A stretch of DNA of 64,000 bases from NCBI GenBank assembly GCA_947179155.2, contig OX359284.1, positions 13,518,432-13,582,431 of the forward strand. Direction: 5' to 3'. A model generated the notes under the pieces. It saw only the letters and a list, made by a program, of their open reading frames with translations. It ran no database searches and was not told where the DNA came from. This document shows positions 47,152 through 60,177 of this stretch, in pieces; position 1 is the stretch's first letter; the number at the start of each line of letters is the position of its first letter. The stretch is from Hedera helix. Lineage: Eukaryota; Streptophyta; Magnoliopsida; Apiales; Araliaceae. Both the position numbers and the translations under genes were made by a program.

Positions 47152-47928
47152 TTCGATTGCTGAATCCCGGGCTTTTTTAGATCGAAGGCGGGTTTGAGGA
47201 GCAATCCTACAAATAAAACAACCCAAGTTTAGTTTCGAGGAATGATACTAGTGGATGCATGCTAAATCGAATATCTTTGTGTTTTTGCATTTTTTAATCT
47301 TTTCCTACAAAACAGTGCCAGTGGTACTTTATTTCAATCAAGATATGCAAATGTGAATTTATGATGCTCTCCAAGCTCTAACTGTAAAACAGAGGTTGGC
47401 ACTTCTTCTTCTTTTTTTTTTGACAAGGTGGGAGATATAAAAAAACGTTTGACTTTAATCACGACATCATTTGTGTAAAGCATAAAAGGGTATGAAGAGA
47501 CTTCCCATGCATTGGGTTTATCTGAGGCTGACCTACCCTATGTTACTCTCGCGGGCTTTTCAACATGAAGGTTCCCAGATCTTCGCAACATACTAGACGG
47601 GAATAAATCCGGTCTTTCAATTGGATTGGATCTGAGTGGATGCTTTTCCTGAACCTCGCTGGGGAGCACCCCTTTGAGTCCAGTAATCCACATCCGACAG
47701 GTTTGCCTCAGGAGGAGGAATTGCTCAACATACATTTATCGTACCTCACCGCATGCACATGATGACATTAAAGTAAAGCATTCGTAAAGATAAAGCATTC
47801 ATCGAAAGCAAGAATATACATTCACACGCCTAAAAATGAAAGTAAAGCATATATCGCAACCACACATTTTCAGATTTTTAAAGGAAAGGAAAGCATCAAG
47901 ACTTGAATGCGGCTTAAGCCCTTTAATG
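47152..47928 (-). other. Leader of element 3
   Basis: Internal sequence between primer site and gag start. No ORF of note and no recognised motif. Confidence 0.55.
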
Positions 47929-47946
47929 TCCCCAGCAGAGTCGCCA
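47929..47946 (-). other. Primer-binding site of element 3 (Arg tRNA type)
   Basis: The minus strand reads TGGCGACTCTGCTGGGGA, two bases from the 5' LTR. It matches the complement of the 3' end of plant Arg tRNA (ACG/TCG type) at 16 of 18 positions. This primer is typical of Tat/Ogre elements. Confidence 0.85.
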
Positions 47947-47948
47947 AC

Positions 47949-49902
47949 TGTCTACACCGGGTTTTTTCTTTTTTAGAAAAATATGTTTTTTTTCTTTTCC
48001 CTCTTTCCAAGTTTGAAATCCCTTTTCTTTTCGTCTCGTTTCGTAAAAGGATGATTTTGGAAAAAGGTCAGCTTAAGTGTCGACGGGATTTGAAAGATAG
48101 ATTTTATGATGAGCCAATTGACCAGAGTCGTCAGTTGGTATATTTGCAATGGATGTACCAACTCATCCGAGTTTTAGTTTTCGTAATCGTAATGGCTCAT
48201 ATGTGACTCCTAATTAATTGGTTCGCGAACCGAGATTCATAGAGTTCGGGGGCTTTGCTTAAGCGAGGGGAAGGTGTTAGGCACCCCCCGACTTCCGTGA
48301 AACACGGTTACCGCTATCTTAATGCTTTCCTTTCCTTTAAATCCTAAAATGTACATTTGTGCGCGTGTGTGTGTGTGTATGCCCATGAAAATCTTTGGAA
48401 TGCTTTATTTCCGCAAGTACTTCTGAAATCACGTTAACTCTATGCACGAAGGATTCGTTTCGCTTTGAAAAGTTCATTTTTTAAGCTTTCGTTTTTTGCT
48501 AACAAACTCTTTAATGATGACATTTGTGAAATAAGGTTTTCGAATCCTTCGTCAAATATGAATGGAGCTCGTCCGATACTTATAGTTTTATTTTAGCCTA
48601 CGGATGATCTAATATCCTAGTTTGCCTGATTTTATGAAAAGCTTCATCGTTTCATTCCAAAATCCTTTTTTCGTGTCGAAAAGGAAAATTAAGCATTAAA
48701 ATAGCGTTGAGGCTATTCATGGGCATGTGAGCCATCCAAATAACCCCCAAACGCCCTCAATCAAACATTTCACTATTACGGGACCTTAAACCCGATTTTC
48801 GACTCGATGTAGTTTTAAGGCCCAAAATTTACATATTTACAATGAAGGTGCGTCGCGATCGCTACATACGTAAAAGCTATAAAATAAACTAAAAGGATAT
48901 CATCGGGAGGTTAGGAGGAGATTCCATCCGCAATAAATCCTCCCTAACCATCCCTAATCCATAGATTTACAACCTATATCGACTACATTGGATCTAACTT
49001 CAAAATACAAAAAATCGAAATATTTAAATTGTAATGCACCAAACAACATCAGATCTACAGTAGATCCACCCAACAAAGGCACAAAAAAACGAATATTTAT
49101 CGATTTAACTACTAAAACAAAATAAAAAGATTAAGTCTAATAGATCTATGAAGTATGCACCAACACAAAGAAAGATCGAATTTTCGCCTTGATATTGATG
49201 GAAATAACACACTAACACTCAAATCTAATGTAGGATACAATATATGGTGTGAAGATTGACCAAAAGGAGATAAATCCTCACTTTTTTGCTCAAACCCGAA
49301 GTGTTTTCTCCCTCTCTCGCGCGCCTTCTCTCTCTCCCTTCTCTATCGTTTTTTCTTCCTCTCTTTCTCTCGGCTGAGCAAATGGCGTTGTATAGCTTAC
49401 TGGGAGCAGCAGCAGGTGCATCTGCGGTTGGCCGCAGATCCATCTGCGGCTACCTGCTCTCGCCGACTGAGCCACCGCCTCGGCTGCCGTGTGTTTCCTC
49501 GAGCCACGAAAATGCCAACTTATCGTTTGTCGCAGATGCATCCGCGGTAGCCCGGCTTCCTTTTCTCGATTTTCGTGTCACGCGGTCTTAAATCATTATT
49601 TTTGCTGTATTATTTCAAAAGACTAACTTGATATAGAAATTACTCTTTGTGAGCGAGACCCCCGTCTACCGGAAGCGTAGTGACCATTCGTCGTCTTTGG
49701 TGATCAAATCAGGTTTTTCTGGATCAGCTGTTTGCCTTGCCTTAAGTAACCTGATGCTCGTTGTTCGTTGTGGTGGCTTTGACCGTAAGTTGTTGTGGTG
49801 GCTTCGTGTTGGGGTCCATCTTCCTTTTCGCATGTCGGGTAAAGTGATGATTTTGCCCTCCTGTCAAGGTTAGTACAAAAGTGCAAAATTTGGGTGTCTA
49901 CA
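47949..49902 (-). repeat. 5' LTR of element 3
   Basis: 1954 bp, TGTCTACACC to TGTCTACA. Its two ends form an imperfect inverted repeat (TGTCTACACC / GGTGTCTACA). It carries the shorter form of the 22-bp GC-rich repeat. Confidence 0.93.
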
Positions 49903-52008
49903 CTCTACACATCCAAATGACACCAACTTAGTGTTGTTGTCTTCCTAACTTCTTGTTTTACAATATTTCATGGTTCAATCACATTTTTAAAAATATTTTG
50001 ACAAGAGATTTAAGATTGAACCATCTAGGGTTTTATCGGTAAATCGCAATATAAAATTTTCTTCCATTTATTTGCATAACACACATATCAATACTTGTTT
50101 TAAACATATTAAACCATTAATCTACCTATATATCATAGATTTAAACTTCTAGAGTATCAAAATAACTTTTGATCGGTTAAAAATATATTTTGACCATACA
50201 GAACATATTTAAACTATAAAGGTGAACTAAGGAAGAGATAGAACACTTTTAAACCTTTAATGGAGATCTCCTTCTTGCTAAAGCTAGACTTCTCTTCTTC
50301 TTCTTCTCTTCCCCAAAATGAGTAGCACACTTTCAACTCTCAAGTATAGCTCTTATTTTTCTCTAGAGCTTCTCTCTCTACAATACTTAGAAAACTAACA
50401 AATGAACCAACAACCTTTTCAAGACTTGTTGATGGTCTTATTTAAAGAACTTCTCTAGACTTACTTAACATCTCTTAATCAACCAATGCTAGTCAATTAG
50501 GAGCTTAATCTTGCTTACTATGCATGGAATGACCACTTGATAGACATTTTGAATGATCATATGAATGACTAGGGTGGTTGGGGGTTGCTTGAACCATTTT
50601 ACACTCAAAAATCAACCAACAAGCTAGCTTCCCATCCATGTGGGCCCCAAAATTCGGGATTGACCATTTTATTTCTCCAATTTGACTTTATTTTTAAGTC
50701 CTATATAATTATATAAGTATTCATATATATATACACCAATAGATGTATACATATTCACCTATACAAGCTTATTGGGCTCCATTTTGGATCTTAGAATTAA
50801 TTATATTGGGCCCATTCATTTAATTTGTTTGGACTCAATTTATTTATTACATTGGGCTAACATTAACTAACACATGCTACAATTAATTAAATTAAGCATT
50901 GGGCTAGTTTCAAATATTACATGGATCAATGTTTAATTAAATTATATAGGCTACTAAGTTAGTTTATTGGACCTAGTTTAATTAATTACATGGACTACTA
51001 GGTAAATTAATTTGACCTAGATTAATATCACATTTGGATTTAAAATATACTCCCCTTAGACTTGCTATAAATAATTCTACCACCTTGGGTTATTCAATTA
51101 ACTCATCCATAGATAATTCTCATTACTACCTTCTTTCCTATAGCAATTAACCAATGTTTGGTTAATTCTCTATCTTACCTACCAACTAGGGTTATTCAAT
51201 TAACCCTACATTAATTAATTCTCTACACTCAACCAAATTTCCCAACACTTTGACCATTAATTTACTTTTTAAATGTTTGTGCTATATAGTTTACTTTGCA
51301 TTGGGCTCTCTTATTTAATTACTTGGGCTACCCAACACAACCCACACATCTTCCATAACTTGGGCTATGTAATTTATTTAATTAGACTATCACCCCATTA
51401 TATACAATATTTGCCAACATTAATTAATTGGACTTATATTAATTACCTCTTAGGCTATTAATCAACATAACATTTGGGCTTATTATTTAATTACCCACCT
51501 TCAAGAAAATATTCCCATATTGGGCTTGTTTTAAATCCATTAATCGACCCTATACTACAACTTAATAATTAAGTTAATTACTTAATTAATTACTTCACAT
51601 TATTGTCATCCAAGATAATCATCCTAAATTTTTCACAACTTAACTCATACTAATATAATTAACCTAATTAATTATATTTCAAAACTTCATATTTAAACTA
51701 ATTAATTTATTAGTTTAATTGAGTATTTAATTTAATCATCTACTTGTTTGGCTAACAAACACACTTTAGGTATATATGTATATCAATATAATCACCTTCA
51801 CTTCTCAATTGAATTTATTTTCTTAATAAATTCTCTACATGCATCATTACAATATTCCTACATTTAATCTCTAACAAATAAATTATGTTAAAAAAAATGT
51901 TCACCCATTTTTCACACATATCTTCTACAACTCTAGGTTTTAAACCATAACCTTTAATTAATATTTAAAATCTTATTTACAAATCTTGTGAATATCTGTG
52001 ATATTACA
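49903..52008 (-). repeat. Element 0 5' LTR, piece 3 of 3
   Basis: It resumes after element 3 with CTCTACACATCCAAATGACACC, matching the run in solo LTR a near 29540. It includes a TATA-like TTTAAATA (50438-50447) and TTGGGCT-rich DNA as in the other U3 regions. It ends TGTGATATTACA at 52008. Whether a TSD exists cannot be judged, as the left end of element 0 is missing. Confidence 0.8.
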
Positions 52009-52685
52009 GAATAGCTGAAACAATTGAACAATATGAATAACATAAGCAGGAATAATGATTTGCTTTTAGAATTAAGATAGTCAAATAGACTATGAACTAT
52101 AAACATCCACTAGAGTCAATACCAGGTTGACCCCATGGTTACTACCAAAAATATTTACCCGAGGGGATCAATCTCAGTACAATATGTGTATGCATAACAT
52201 TTAATTTTCGTGTTTTGTACCTGATATTAGATATAGGGTACTCACTTGTAATAGGGAGGTGTTCATAATAGATCAAGAATTCGCATATTCAATGATTTGG
52301 ATAACTTTTAAAATCTTTAATATAAATGTCTAGCTGAACAATGGCTTAGACCTACTTTGAATAGTTCTTTAAACAATAGAACGTTAAAAAAAGTACAAGT
52401 CAAAGACTGTACAAGCTCAGGTGCACCGAATGCGAATAACAACAACATTGATGTGGAATAATTGTAAAGTAATTAAATCACTCAAAGCATGCTTGGAATT
52501 ATAGTTCAAGCTTAAATAACTAACTTGCTCAATGAAATGAGTTTAGAGATAAGGAACTTGTGTAAAATAAAGTTCGAAGTTAGGAAACTTGCCTATCTGC
52601 TCAGCTATAACAACCTAGCTTTAATTAAATGGCGTTGAAGGACCTAACATTAATCAAGTCGGTCTAACAATTAGTATTGCGTATA
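52009..52685 (-). repeat. Diverged gypsy LTR piece (LTR X), left of Copia
   Basis: It follows the same order of words as the R/U5 part of the other gypsy LTRs (CTATGAACT.., GAGGGGATCAATCTCA, GTATGCATAACATTTA, ATTTGGATAACTTTTAAAAT). It therefore belongs to another, older LTR whose left end is missing. It continues at 62015. Confidence 0.7.
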
Positions 52686-54517
52686 TGTTGGTTTGTAATA
52701 TTCATAGTCGCAATCAAATTGCACAAAATAGCGGAAGCATGGTAAAATTAAATTTAAAATTTTACAAACCATAATCCAGGATCGACCTTTATGCGCAACT
52801 ATTAATTAATAAAGAAGAAGTTAGAGATATACCCTTGTAGAACTCAAAGCTTCAACGGGTACAAGTTCACCTCCAAATCCTTCGCGTTCTCCTTGAATTT
52901 CACCGATTGGATTCCAATGATCAATGTTAGCCACCCAAGTGTTTGGCCTCTAGAGGTGATCCGCCAAGGAATAACAATAATTCAAGAAGTGGGTGATGGT
53001 AAACCCTAGTTTTCTCTCTCTAGAGAATATGTGAGTACTCTCCCAAAAACTTATGGAAGTGTATGTGTGTAACCTTAATCCATAATAAGACTTCTCTTAT
53101 TTATAGATTTAGTAAACCCTCCTAACACCTTTAGGAATAGGGTTTTTAATTAAACTACTAATCTAATTAGGAACTTAATTAATTTAATATAATAATTATA
53201 ATTCCTAAACTATTTAGGAACTTAATTATGAATTATGAAAGTACTCTTATTAATTAATTCCTAAACCATTTAGGAACTAAATAGTAATAATAATAGTAAT
53301 AATAATAATAAGACTCCTCTTATTAATTTATAATTAGTATTTCCAAAATACTAATAAATATTAAGCTATTTAATTTATTCTATCCACATAGTATAAATTA
53401 AATATACTTAATTCATTATTACAATTATGTCATTTACTTCTTAAATAATTATTTTCCTTTTGCGGTGTGACCCTTTAGGTTCTCCATATTAAACCGGTTA
53501 TAGAATAAATTAATTAGAACTATTCTAATCTTATTTATATAAATAAATTAAACTATTTAATTTATTTAAATAAATAATATTTATTCCATAATAAGGGTAA
53601 GCCCCCTTAGCGATCAACGACTTTCCAGATAATATAGATTTCAACATTTAATCACAAAAGAACCCATTCAGCGAATAGTTACCGTACAATTCAATCCTTC
53701 TACCTCACAATGTCCCAATCAAATATAAGACATGGTATTACTGTCAAGTCTTATTTTATTTGATTATATGCATTTCGATCCTTAAATGAATAACTCTAAT
53801 TAATGTAAATTAGAAACTACTTTCTAGTTTTCATTCTGCCTTGGCCAAGGACTACTGAGTTGTCATTTATCGAATCGCATAGGATATTCCCTTCTTTTAC
53901 TAGAAGTGGTAGATTCATTGTTGATCATTCACCTATCTCCATGTATGACTTATTATATCCAATCATACCCTTTGATACACCCTAAAGGTTTTAAGGAATA
54001 TGTCAAAATATAATTCATCATACACAAGATACTATGATGATCTCAAGTCCAAGGATCACTTGTACTACTATCACAAAAGGAACTCCTATTGACAGGCAAG
54101 TAAGACTCCATTAGGTGTTCCTTGAGCGAGTCACGTTCAGTGAACTTATTCTCTAATAAGCACCTACATACTTGCTTTAGTGTCTCTACACAAATGATTA
54201 TGAGATCAATCATCCTCTTCATAAGAGCAAGCATAGTATGTACTAATTTATCCGGATTCATTAATCCTCATTTTAGTGATCCAACGATTAGGAACAATTT
54301 TAGCTTTGAGCTATCTTGAATTTAGATCTCATTAGCATGATCCTCATCATGGTTCCAAAAGCATTGCTCGAAAACTATGAATTTATCCATTTTATTAATT
54401 CTAGTAATTAATCATGAATAAAAAAATGTCTTGATACTTTTATTAATAAATGAACAAGATTACAAAGTATATGCTTATCACATCAAATGTGATTGACTTG
54501 AGGGCATACTACTTTCA
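52686..54517 (-). repeat. 3' LTR of the Copia element
   Basis: TGTTGG to TTTCA, 1832 bp. TATA-like CTATAAATAA is at 53097-53106. It has a short AAT repeat at 53283-53312 that differs from the partner by substitutions only. Confidence 0.96.
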
Positions 54518-54527
54518 ATCTCCCACT
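54518..54527 (-). other. Polypurine tract of the Copia element
   Basis: The minus strand reads GTGGGAGATT, the usual form in plant Copia elements, directly before the 3' LTR. Confidence 0.85.
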
Positions 54528-54539
54528 TGCACTAAAGCC

Positions 54540-54830
54540 AATCGCCCTTTGGTATCCCTATACCATTCTTCTCTAAGTGGCGTACAAATTGCTTAGTAAA
54601 TGCTTTAGTTAATGGATATGTAATGTTGTTCTAAGAGTCTACCATCTTTATGGTGTCGTCTTATTTTCAATGATTCATCTAATCATATGAAAGTGCTGCA
54701 ACACATGTTTGGATTTCAGATGAGACCTAGGTTCTTTGGCAAATTAAACTCCTTTAATGCTAGGAACCATTATAAGTTCTGTAATGAACTTGTTTGAACC
54801 AAACAATCACCTTTGCAGCTTCACTTATAG
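54540..54830 (-). pseudogene. Copia RNase H remnant
   Basis: Translated pieces on the minus strand match the family in order: SEAAKVIVWFK near 54780-54830, an RHFHMIR-like piece near 54680, and NITYPLTKAF near 54600-54640. Stops and frameshifts separate them. It is inactive. Confidence 0.75.
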
Positions 54831-55054
54831 TTATTTACTATGTTTTTGTCACTAAATCAGTAACTCCTTGCTGTTTGGAACTTTTTCAACTCACTACAAC
54901 ACCGTTCAAGGTAATCATATTACCTGAAACGGATATACTGTTATCTTGATTAGTCTGAACAAACTTGAGTTTGTTAAACCCTCTAGTTTTATATCAAACT
55001 TATCATTAGAAACTATTTTCTAATATTCTTCTCCAAAATTAAACTGATATCTGC

Positions 55055-55690
55055 TTATCGTACATAAGCAATATCAAGTCTAGTACATATCAACGAATTG
55101 ATGTACAGTCTTTGGGTTAAACCGAGCATCTTATGTGATCTATCTCTATAGATCTTTATCCCCAAAATATAGGATGTTTCTCCCAAGTCTTTCATAGAGA
55201 AGTGTTTAGACAACCACATCTTTACTGATTGTAGCATCGGTATGTCATTACTTATCAATATTATATCAACATATAATACTTGAAATGTCACAGTGCTCCC
55301 ACTAACCTTTGTATACACTTGGTTCATTATCGTCTTTCATATAATCAAACACTTTTGATTATCTCATCAAAACGGATGTTCCATCTTCGAGAAACTTGCT
55401 TCAATCCAAAATTGGATCGTTGTAGCTTTCATACTTGATTTACTCCATCTATATAGAGATAAATCATCTTGGTTGTATCATACATACATCCTTTTATATA
55501 GTAAACTACAATTGCAAATAAAATCCGAATTTATATATGCATTTTCACTAGTGAAAAAATTTCATTTTAGTCAACTCATTGACTTTATTTGAAATCTTTC
55601 TACCACTAGTCAGGTCTTATAGGTCTCCACCTTGCCATCTACATTTAGTCTTTCTCCAAAGACCCATTTCGAATATTATGATTATCAGTC
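55055..55690 (-). pseudogene. Copia reverse transcriptase remnant
   Basis: The open part 55055-55327 has VLYVDIILISND and SMKDLGETSYILGIKIYRDRS, the palm and thumb region of Copia RT. The usual YVDD is YVDI: the second catalytic Asp codon is ATA (55262-55264). Upstream pieces up to 55690 (for example VDGKVET) match the start of RT but are broken, with the region of the first catalytic motif lost. A deletion joins the RT end to a distant ICTRLDIAY segment. Confidence 0.85.
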
Positions 55691-56339
55691 ATTTCTCTTG
55701 AGTATCTAATACTCATACCTCATCGTATGTAACTGGATCATCATCCACTGTGATGCGTACCTCATCACCATCATCTATGATGAATCCATACCATTCAGGT
55801 ATCTTCGGTACTAAACCAGATTTACAACTTAGTTGTGGTACAATAGGTTTATCTACTTATACAGATTCCTTCACTTAATCTGTAGTGTTTTGTGGTTCTT
55901 GAACTTCTTCAAGATCTATTTTACTCCCACTAACCATTTAAGGAAAAACTTCTTTTCTTATAAGGCAGCATGTTTCAACAAACACCTTTTAGTTACTCGG
56001 ATTATAGAAGTGATACCCTAAACTTTCTTTAGGATATCCCACAAGTTTACACTTATCAGATCTTGTCCCAAGCTTATCACTGTCAAACTTTTTGACATAA
56101 GCTAGACAATCCAAATCTTAACATACTTAAGACTTGGTTTCCTCCCTATCCATGACTCATATGAAGTCTTGAGGAGGAAATAAGAAGGTATCTGATTTAG
56201 TAGATATGAAATCGTTTCTAAGGTATAACCCTAGAAGGATACTGGAAGATTGGTATAACTCATCATGGATCATCACCATGTCCATTATGTGAGAATACCA
56301 TTTCGCTTGAGATGATCTAGAAACTTATTGCTTAAGTAT

Positions 56340-56700
56340 TTCCTTCTCGATCTAATCGAAGAACTTTAATACTTTTGGCCTTTAGTTTCTATACTTCACT
56401 TTTGAATTCTTTGAAAGTTTCAAATGATTTAGATTTGTATTTCATCAAATACATATATCAAAATCTAGAATTATCAGTGAAAGTAATGAATTAATACCCT
56501 CCTCTTGCATTTGTTGTCATGGGTCCCACACACGACTGTGTGTATCATCTCTAACAACTTTGTAACTCTCTCTCCATGTCCACTAAATGAAGATTTAGTC
56601 ATATTGTCCATGATACAAGATTCACAAGTTGTATTTGATTCATAATCAAAATGCTCTAAAAGCTTATCTTTAAACAACTTGTTTTGTCTTGTTTCATTAA
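56340..56700 (-). pseudogene. Copia integrase N-terminal part, remnant
   Basis: The frame 56474-56677 has the pre-integrase zinc motif end (CESCIMDNMTKSSF) and the start of the integrase core. The normal HTDVCG reads HTVVCG here, so the first catalytic Asp is Val (codon 56534-56536). Further pieces FITFTDN and KSFETFKEFK follow with stops at 56350-56470. The rest of the core to RT (55700-56340) is too degenerate to follow. Confidence 0.82.
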
Positions 56701-56939
56701 CATGACCGAGTTAACAGTATTGCATGAAGGTATGATTCATATCATCTCTTTCCCTTTAGTTTGTTCAATTTTGAAATATTTTCATGTAAGTCAAGCTTAC
56801 AAAATCCATCAAGTAATCAACATAGTAACATCTTACTAACTAAATGGACTTGCCTGTAGGCAATGCTAAACTGTAAGTTCCTATGATTAATGCAGCAACA
56901 TTTTGCTCCATTCCCCACGCACAGGATTACTTATCATTA

Positions 56940-57015
56940 GTTCAGCTTTCTACTTTTGCCTAGTCTCTGCAACGGTTTGCATATTTGAGACCACCAGCCA
57001 GTATCTAATACCTAA
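56940..57015 (-). pseudogene. Copia protease active-site remnant
   Basis: VLDTGWWSQIC at 57011 downward has the DTG catalytic triad (56997-57005). It lies between gag and integrase as expected. Flanking frames are broken. Confidence 0.7.
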
Positions 57016-57121
57016 GTAGAAACTTGACTTATAGAAAGTTCTACTTCATTATGAACAAATCTATATCTGCAGTTGAAGCTTCACTAAGCTTCTTCTGCTT
57101 AACTACTACAAGATACTCCTT

Positions 57122-57850
57122 GCAGTTCCTCTTCCAGTGTCCCAGCTTATCACAATGAAAGCAAACTCCTTTGCCCTCGGGATCACTTTTATTTATGTCC
57201 TTTGTTCAGCCTTTCTTTTGCCTTCTATCTTTTCTGACTCCTCAGAAACACCTTTGGCCATCTTCTTCAACTTAGAAGATTCATCTACTAGTAAGACTTG
57301 GTCTTTCTTGAAAAGAAAGTGACTATCAACTTATTCAACATATTTAAGCAAATAAGGTAAACTGACTTCAAGCTTATTAATGTTAAAGTTCACAACAATT
57401 TGTGAAAGGGAGTCAGCGAGTGACTGCAAGATCGAATCTTGACTCAACTCTCCATCTTTGACAAAACCTAGGTGTCCTAATTGATCAATCGAATTGATCA
57501 TCTTTAGGACACGTGTCTTTACTGTAGTGCCATTGGTTATTATAGATTGGAAGAGCTCATTAGATATCTTATATCTAGTTGACCTACTTTGCTCACCAAA
57601 CAACTATTGAATGTGCAACAATATAGTAGGTGCATCCATTTTCTCGTGTTGACGTTGTAACTAAATACTTATGGATGCGAGCATGATGCATTGAGCCATC
57701 TTTGCATCATCTTGCTATTTCTTAAAATAACAATATCTTCCTCATAGGCGTAGTCTACAACGTTTGCAGGAATAGGCAAATTAAGGATATTTGCTAGCTT
57801 TTCAGCATTGAGAGCTTTTCTCAAATTTGTTTAATCAATCCGAACAATTC
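57122..57850 (-). pseudogene. Copia gag, broken, with CCHC zinc knuckle
   Basis: Pieces in order on the minus strand: LRKALNAEKLANILNLPIP (57770-57840), then the open frame 57331-57603 with LKMINSIDQLGHLGFV and LSQDSILQSLADSLSQ. A broken stretch follows, then CFHCDKLGHWKRNC (57122-57163), a perfect CX2CX4HX4C. This is the Copia Gag of the UBN2 type. Several stops and shifts make it non-functional, and no start codon can be chosen. Confidence 0.85.
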
Positions 57851-59817
57851 GGTTCGATTAATTGTTAGCATCTAATATGCTATGCAGTGTTAGTGAATTA
57901 AACATAGCAATATTCTTTAAGTGAATTAATAACAACATTAACATGCATTCATTTTATTAATCACCAAGTTAATTAGGTCTTTATTTAAAATGGTGTCTCC
58001 CACTATTTTCATCAAACTATATTACCCTCTTCTTATATAGTTCGACAAATCTAATTAAAAACTTGCTTGTGAGAATAAAGATCCTATTTCAAATGTATAT
58101 AGCCTTGTGTGTGCACAACAAACTATATATAAATAAATAGGTAGACAACTTTTGTCAATTACATCAACATGTAACTCCTTGTATTTTGCCTCTTAGATTA
58201 TTTATGATCATGTGTGTGCACATCCAAATCAAAATTATCTAAGTTAAGTCAGACCTAGCACTTCCATATAAGTGAAGAGAAAAATACTCCCCTTGTGTGT
58301 GCACAACAAAACAGTAATGTTCAATTCCTTATAAGCATCAAATGTGATATAACAACATCTCAAATGATCGATATAAGCCTTGTGTGTGCACAACAAACGT
58401 ATATTGATTATTTGATATTCTATCGTTTTATCATGCTAGAAGGCGTCGTTCGATATTCCAAATATCTTTGAACGTTACAACTTAATATTTTAGTAGTAGA
58501 ATAAATAAATTAGAACCATTCTAATTTTATTTAATTGAATTAAACTCATTTTAATTCATGAATTAAACATTTTAATTCATTTTATAAATAATATTTATTC
58601 TACATCTTGAGGGGTTTGTTAATATTAATTGTCTCATCTTGTTTAGTGCGCATGCACATATATATATAAAATACGCGTCATATTATTTAACATGCGAAGC
58701 ATGTTTGGATAATATATAATATATATAATTAACATGCACATATAGAATACTATATTCTACTTGGATTGATTATGGACTTTTATTCTAGTTTGGTTCACTA
58801 GAGCCACCAAGTGAGCCAAAAGGTTAAACCTAGGGTGCAAAAATAAATTAAATTAAATATAACTATTACATTTAAATTCGGGCTCCATTACAAATGGGTC
58901 TTCATGCGCTTCTTGCTCTTTGGCTCCAATTCTTCAAAATAATTCTAACTAATCCTATTACAAAACTATTTACAATAAATAGAAACATTGATCAACAGTC
59001 AAGATGAAGTACATAGGAGGGAGATAGAATTATACATAAGAAAAATTAGAAAGACGAGGTACGCAGACCCCATTTATAAAACTCATTCATTCATGCATCC
59101 ATTTAAAATTAAATCCAATCACATTGGTCAATAGTCCATAATCAATCTCATTTATTATCATATATATCAACATATATATATCAATAAATAATATTCATCG
59201 CATGAATTAAATAAAATCATTCCATATATGTATTGGTATCATTTAATAGGCAATTAAAGTTGCATGAAATTCAATTTCATGTTTAAAATAAACCTTTTAT
59301 TTTAATTATAAAATTATTTAAAAAATAAACTATTTATTTTAATTATTTTAAAATTACCCAAAATAAACTCTTTTATTTTGAAATTTTAAAATCTGTACAA
59401 AGTTACCAGACTATTTGGTTAATTAATATATATATTATAAATATATCATATATATATTTATAATATATACATATATACATAATCGGTTGGTATATCTATA
59501 TATAATAATCGGTATATATTATATATAGATATATATTGTCCAAAACCGAAAGTGGGTGCATTGTTTTTACCAATTCCTGGAACAATGAAGCAAACATGAT
59601 TTAATATATATTGCGGCTGCTCCTTTTTTTTATTTTATTATTACCAAAAATAAGGGACTGCTTTATTAAAACAATCCGCAACTGCTGTATAACCATGCGA
59701 CAGCTTTTGAATTCCAAAACCGAAAATCGTGCGCTGCCAAAAAAAGAAAAACAGCTGCTTCTTTTTATTTGCCAAAACCGAGACATGCTGGGCATAAACC
59801 AAAACCGACTCCATGTA

Positions 59818-59848
<31 letters not shown>

Positions 59849-60162
59849 GTTTGCTTCTGTGGCTTCTTTATTCAAAATCCGGAAGTTAGCCTGTCCTACT
59901 TTTTGGGTAATCATATATATCATATATATACCAAAGACAAAAATTTGGGACAAACCAAAACGAAATTGTTGCTACTTCATTCAAATCCTGAAATCCGTGA
60001 TCCCAATTCGGTACAGAGACACAATTTCGGAACAATTTTCGTAACCAATTTAGGTATTAAAAAAATAATAATATTATACAACAAATTATGCCCAATAAAT
60101 TATTCTAAATACATACTCATACATATATGAAATTAAAACAATTAATAATTCGCATAAAGTTT
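57851..60162 (-). other. Long leader of the Copia element, no gene
   Basis: 2.3 kb between primer site and gag. It contains a repeated CTTGTGTGTGCACAACAAA motif (58105, 58292, 58379), AT-rich DNA at 59100-59540 with TATATA palindromes, and a TA microsatellite at 59819-59843. Small open frames near 59600-60130 have no recognised match. Confidence 0.7.
58104..58398. repeat. Three copies of a 20-bp GTGTGCACA-containing motif
   Basis: CCTTGTGTGTGCACAACAAA occurs at 58104, 58291 and 58378, with a weaker form near 58209. Each contains the palindrome TGTGCACA. Confidence 0.85.
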
Positions 60163-60176
60163 GGCTCTTGATGCCA
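60163..60176 (-). other. Primer-binding site of the Copia element
   Basis: The minus strand reads TGGCATCAAGAGCC one base from the 5' LTR. It resembles the initiator Met tRNA complement (TGGTATCAGAGCC) with one change and one extra A. Confidence 0.78.
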
Positions 60177-60177
60177 C

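Larger units (their letters stand above)
38914..49902 (-). mobile_element. Element 3: Ty3/gypsy, Tat/Ogre-like, gag only
   Basis: LTRs are at 38914-40915 and 47949-49902. The flanking duplication is CTTTA on the left and CTCTA on the right, one change from perfect. The uninterrupted sequence at about 29530 in solo LTR a supports CTCTA as the original. The primer site matches Arg tRNA, as in Tat/Ogre elements. Gag has the CX2HX5HX4C type of knuckle. Between gag and the 3' LTR lie 4.1 kb without any recognisable protease, RT or integrase, so it is a non-autonomous derivative. It is inserted in the element 0 LTR. Confidence 0.9.

Noticed and set aside
59600..60130. Small open frames in the Copia leader
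   Set aside because: They overlap on both strands, contain microsatellite-derived Tyr-Ile repeats, and match nothing I recognise.
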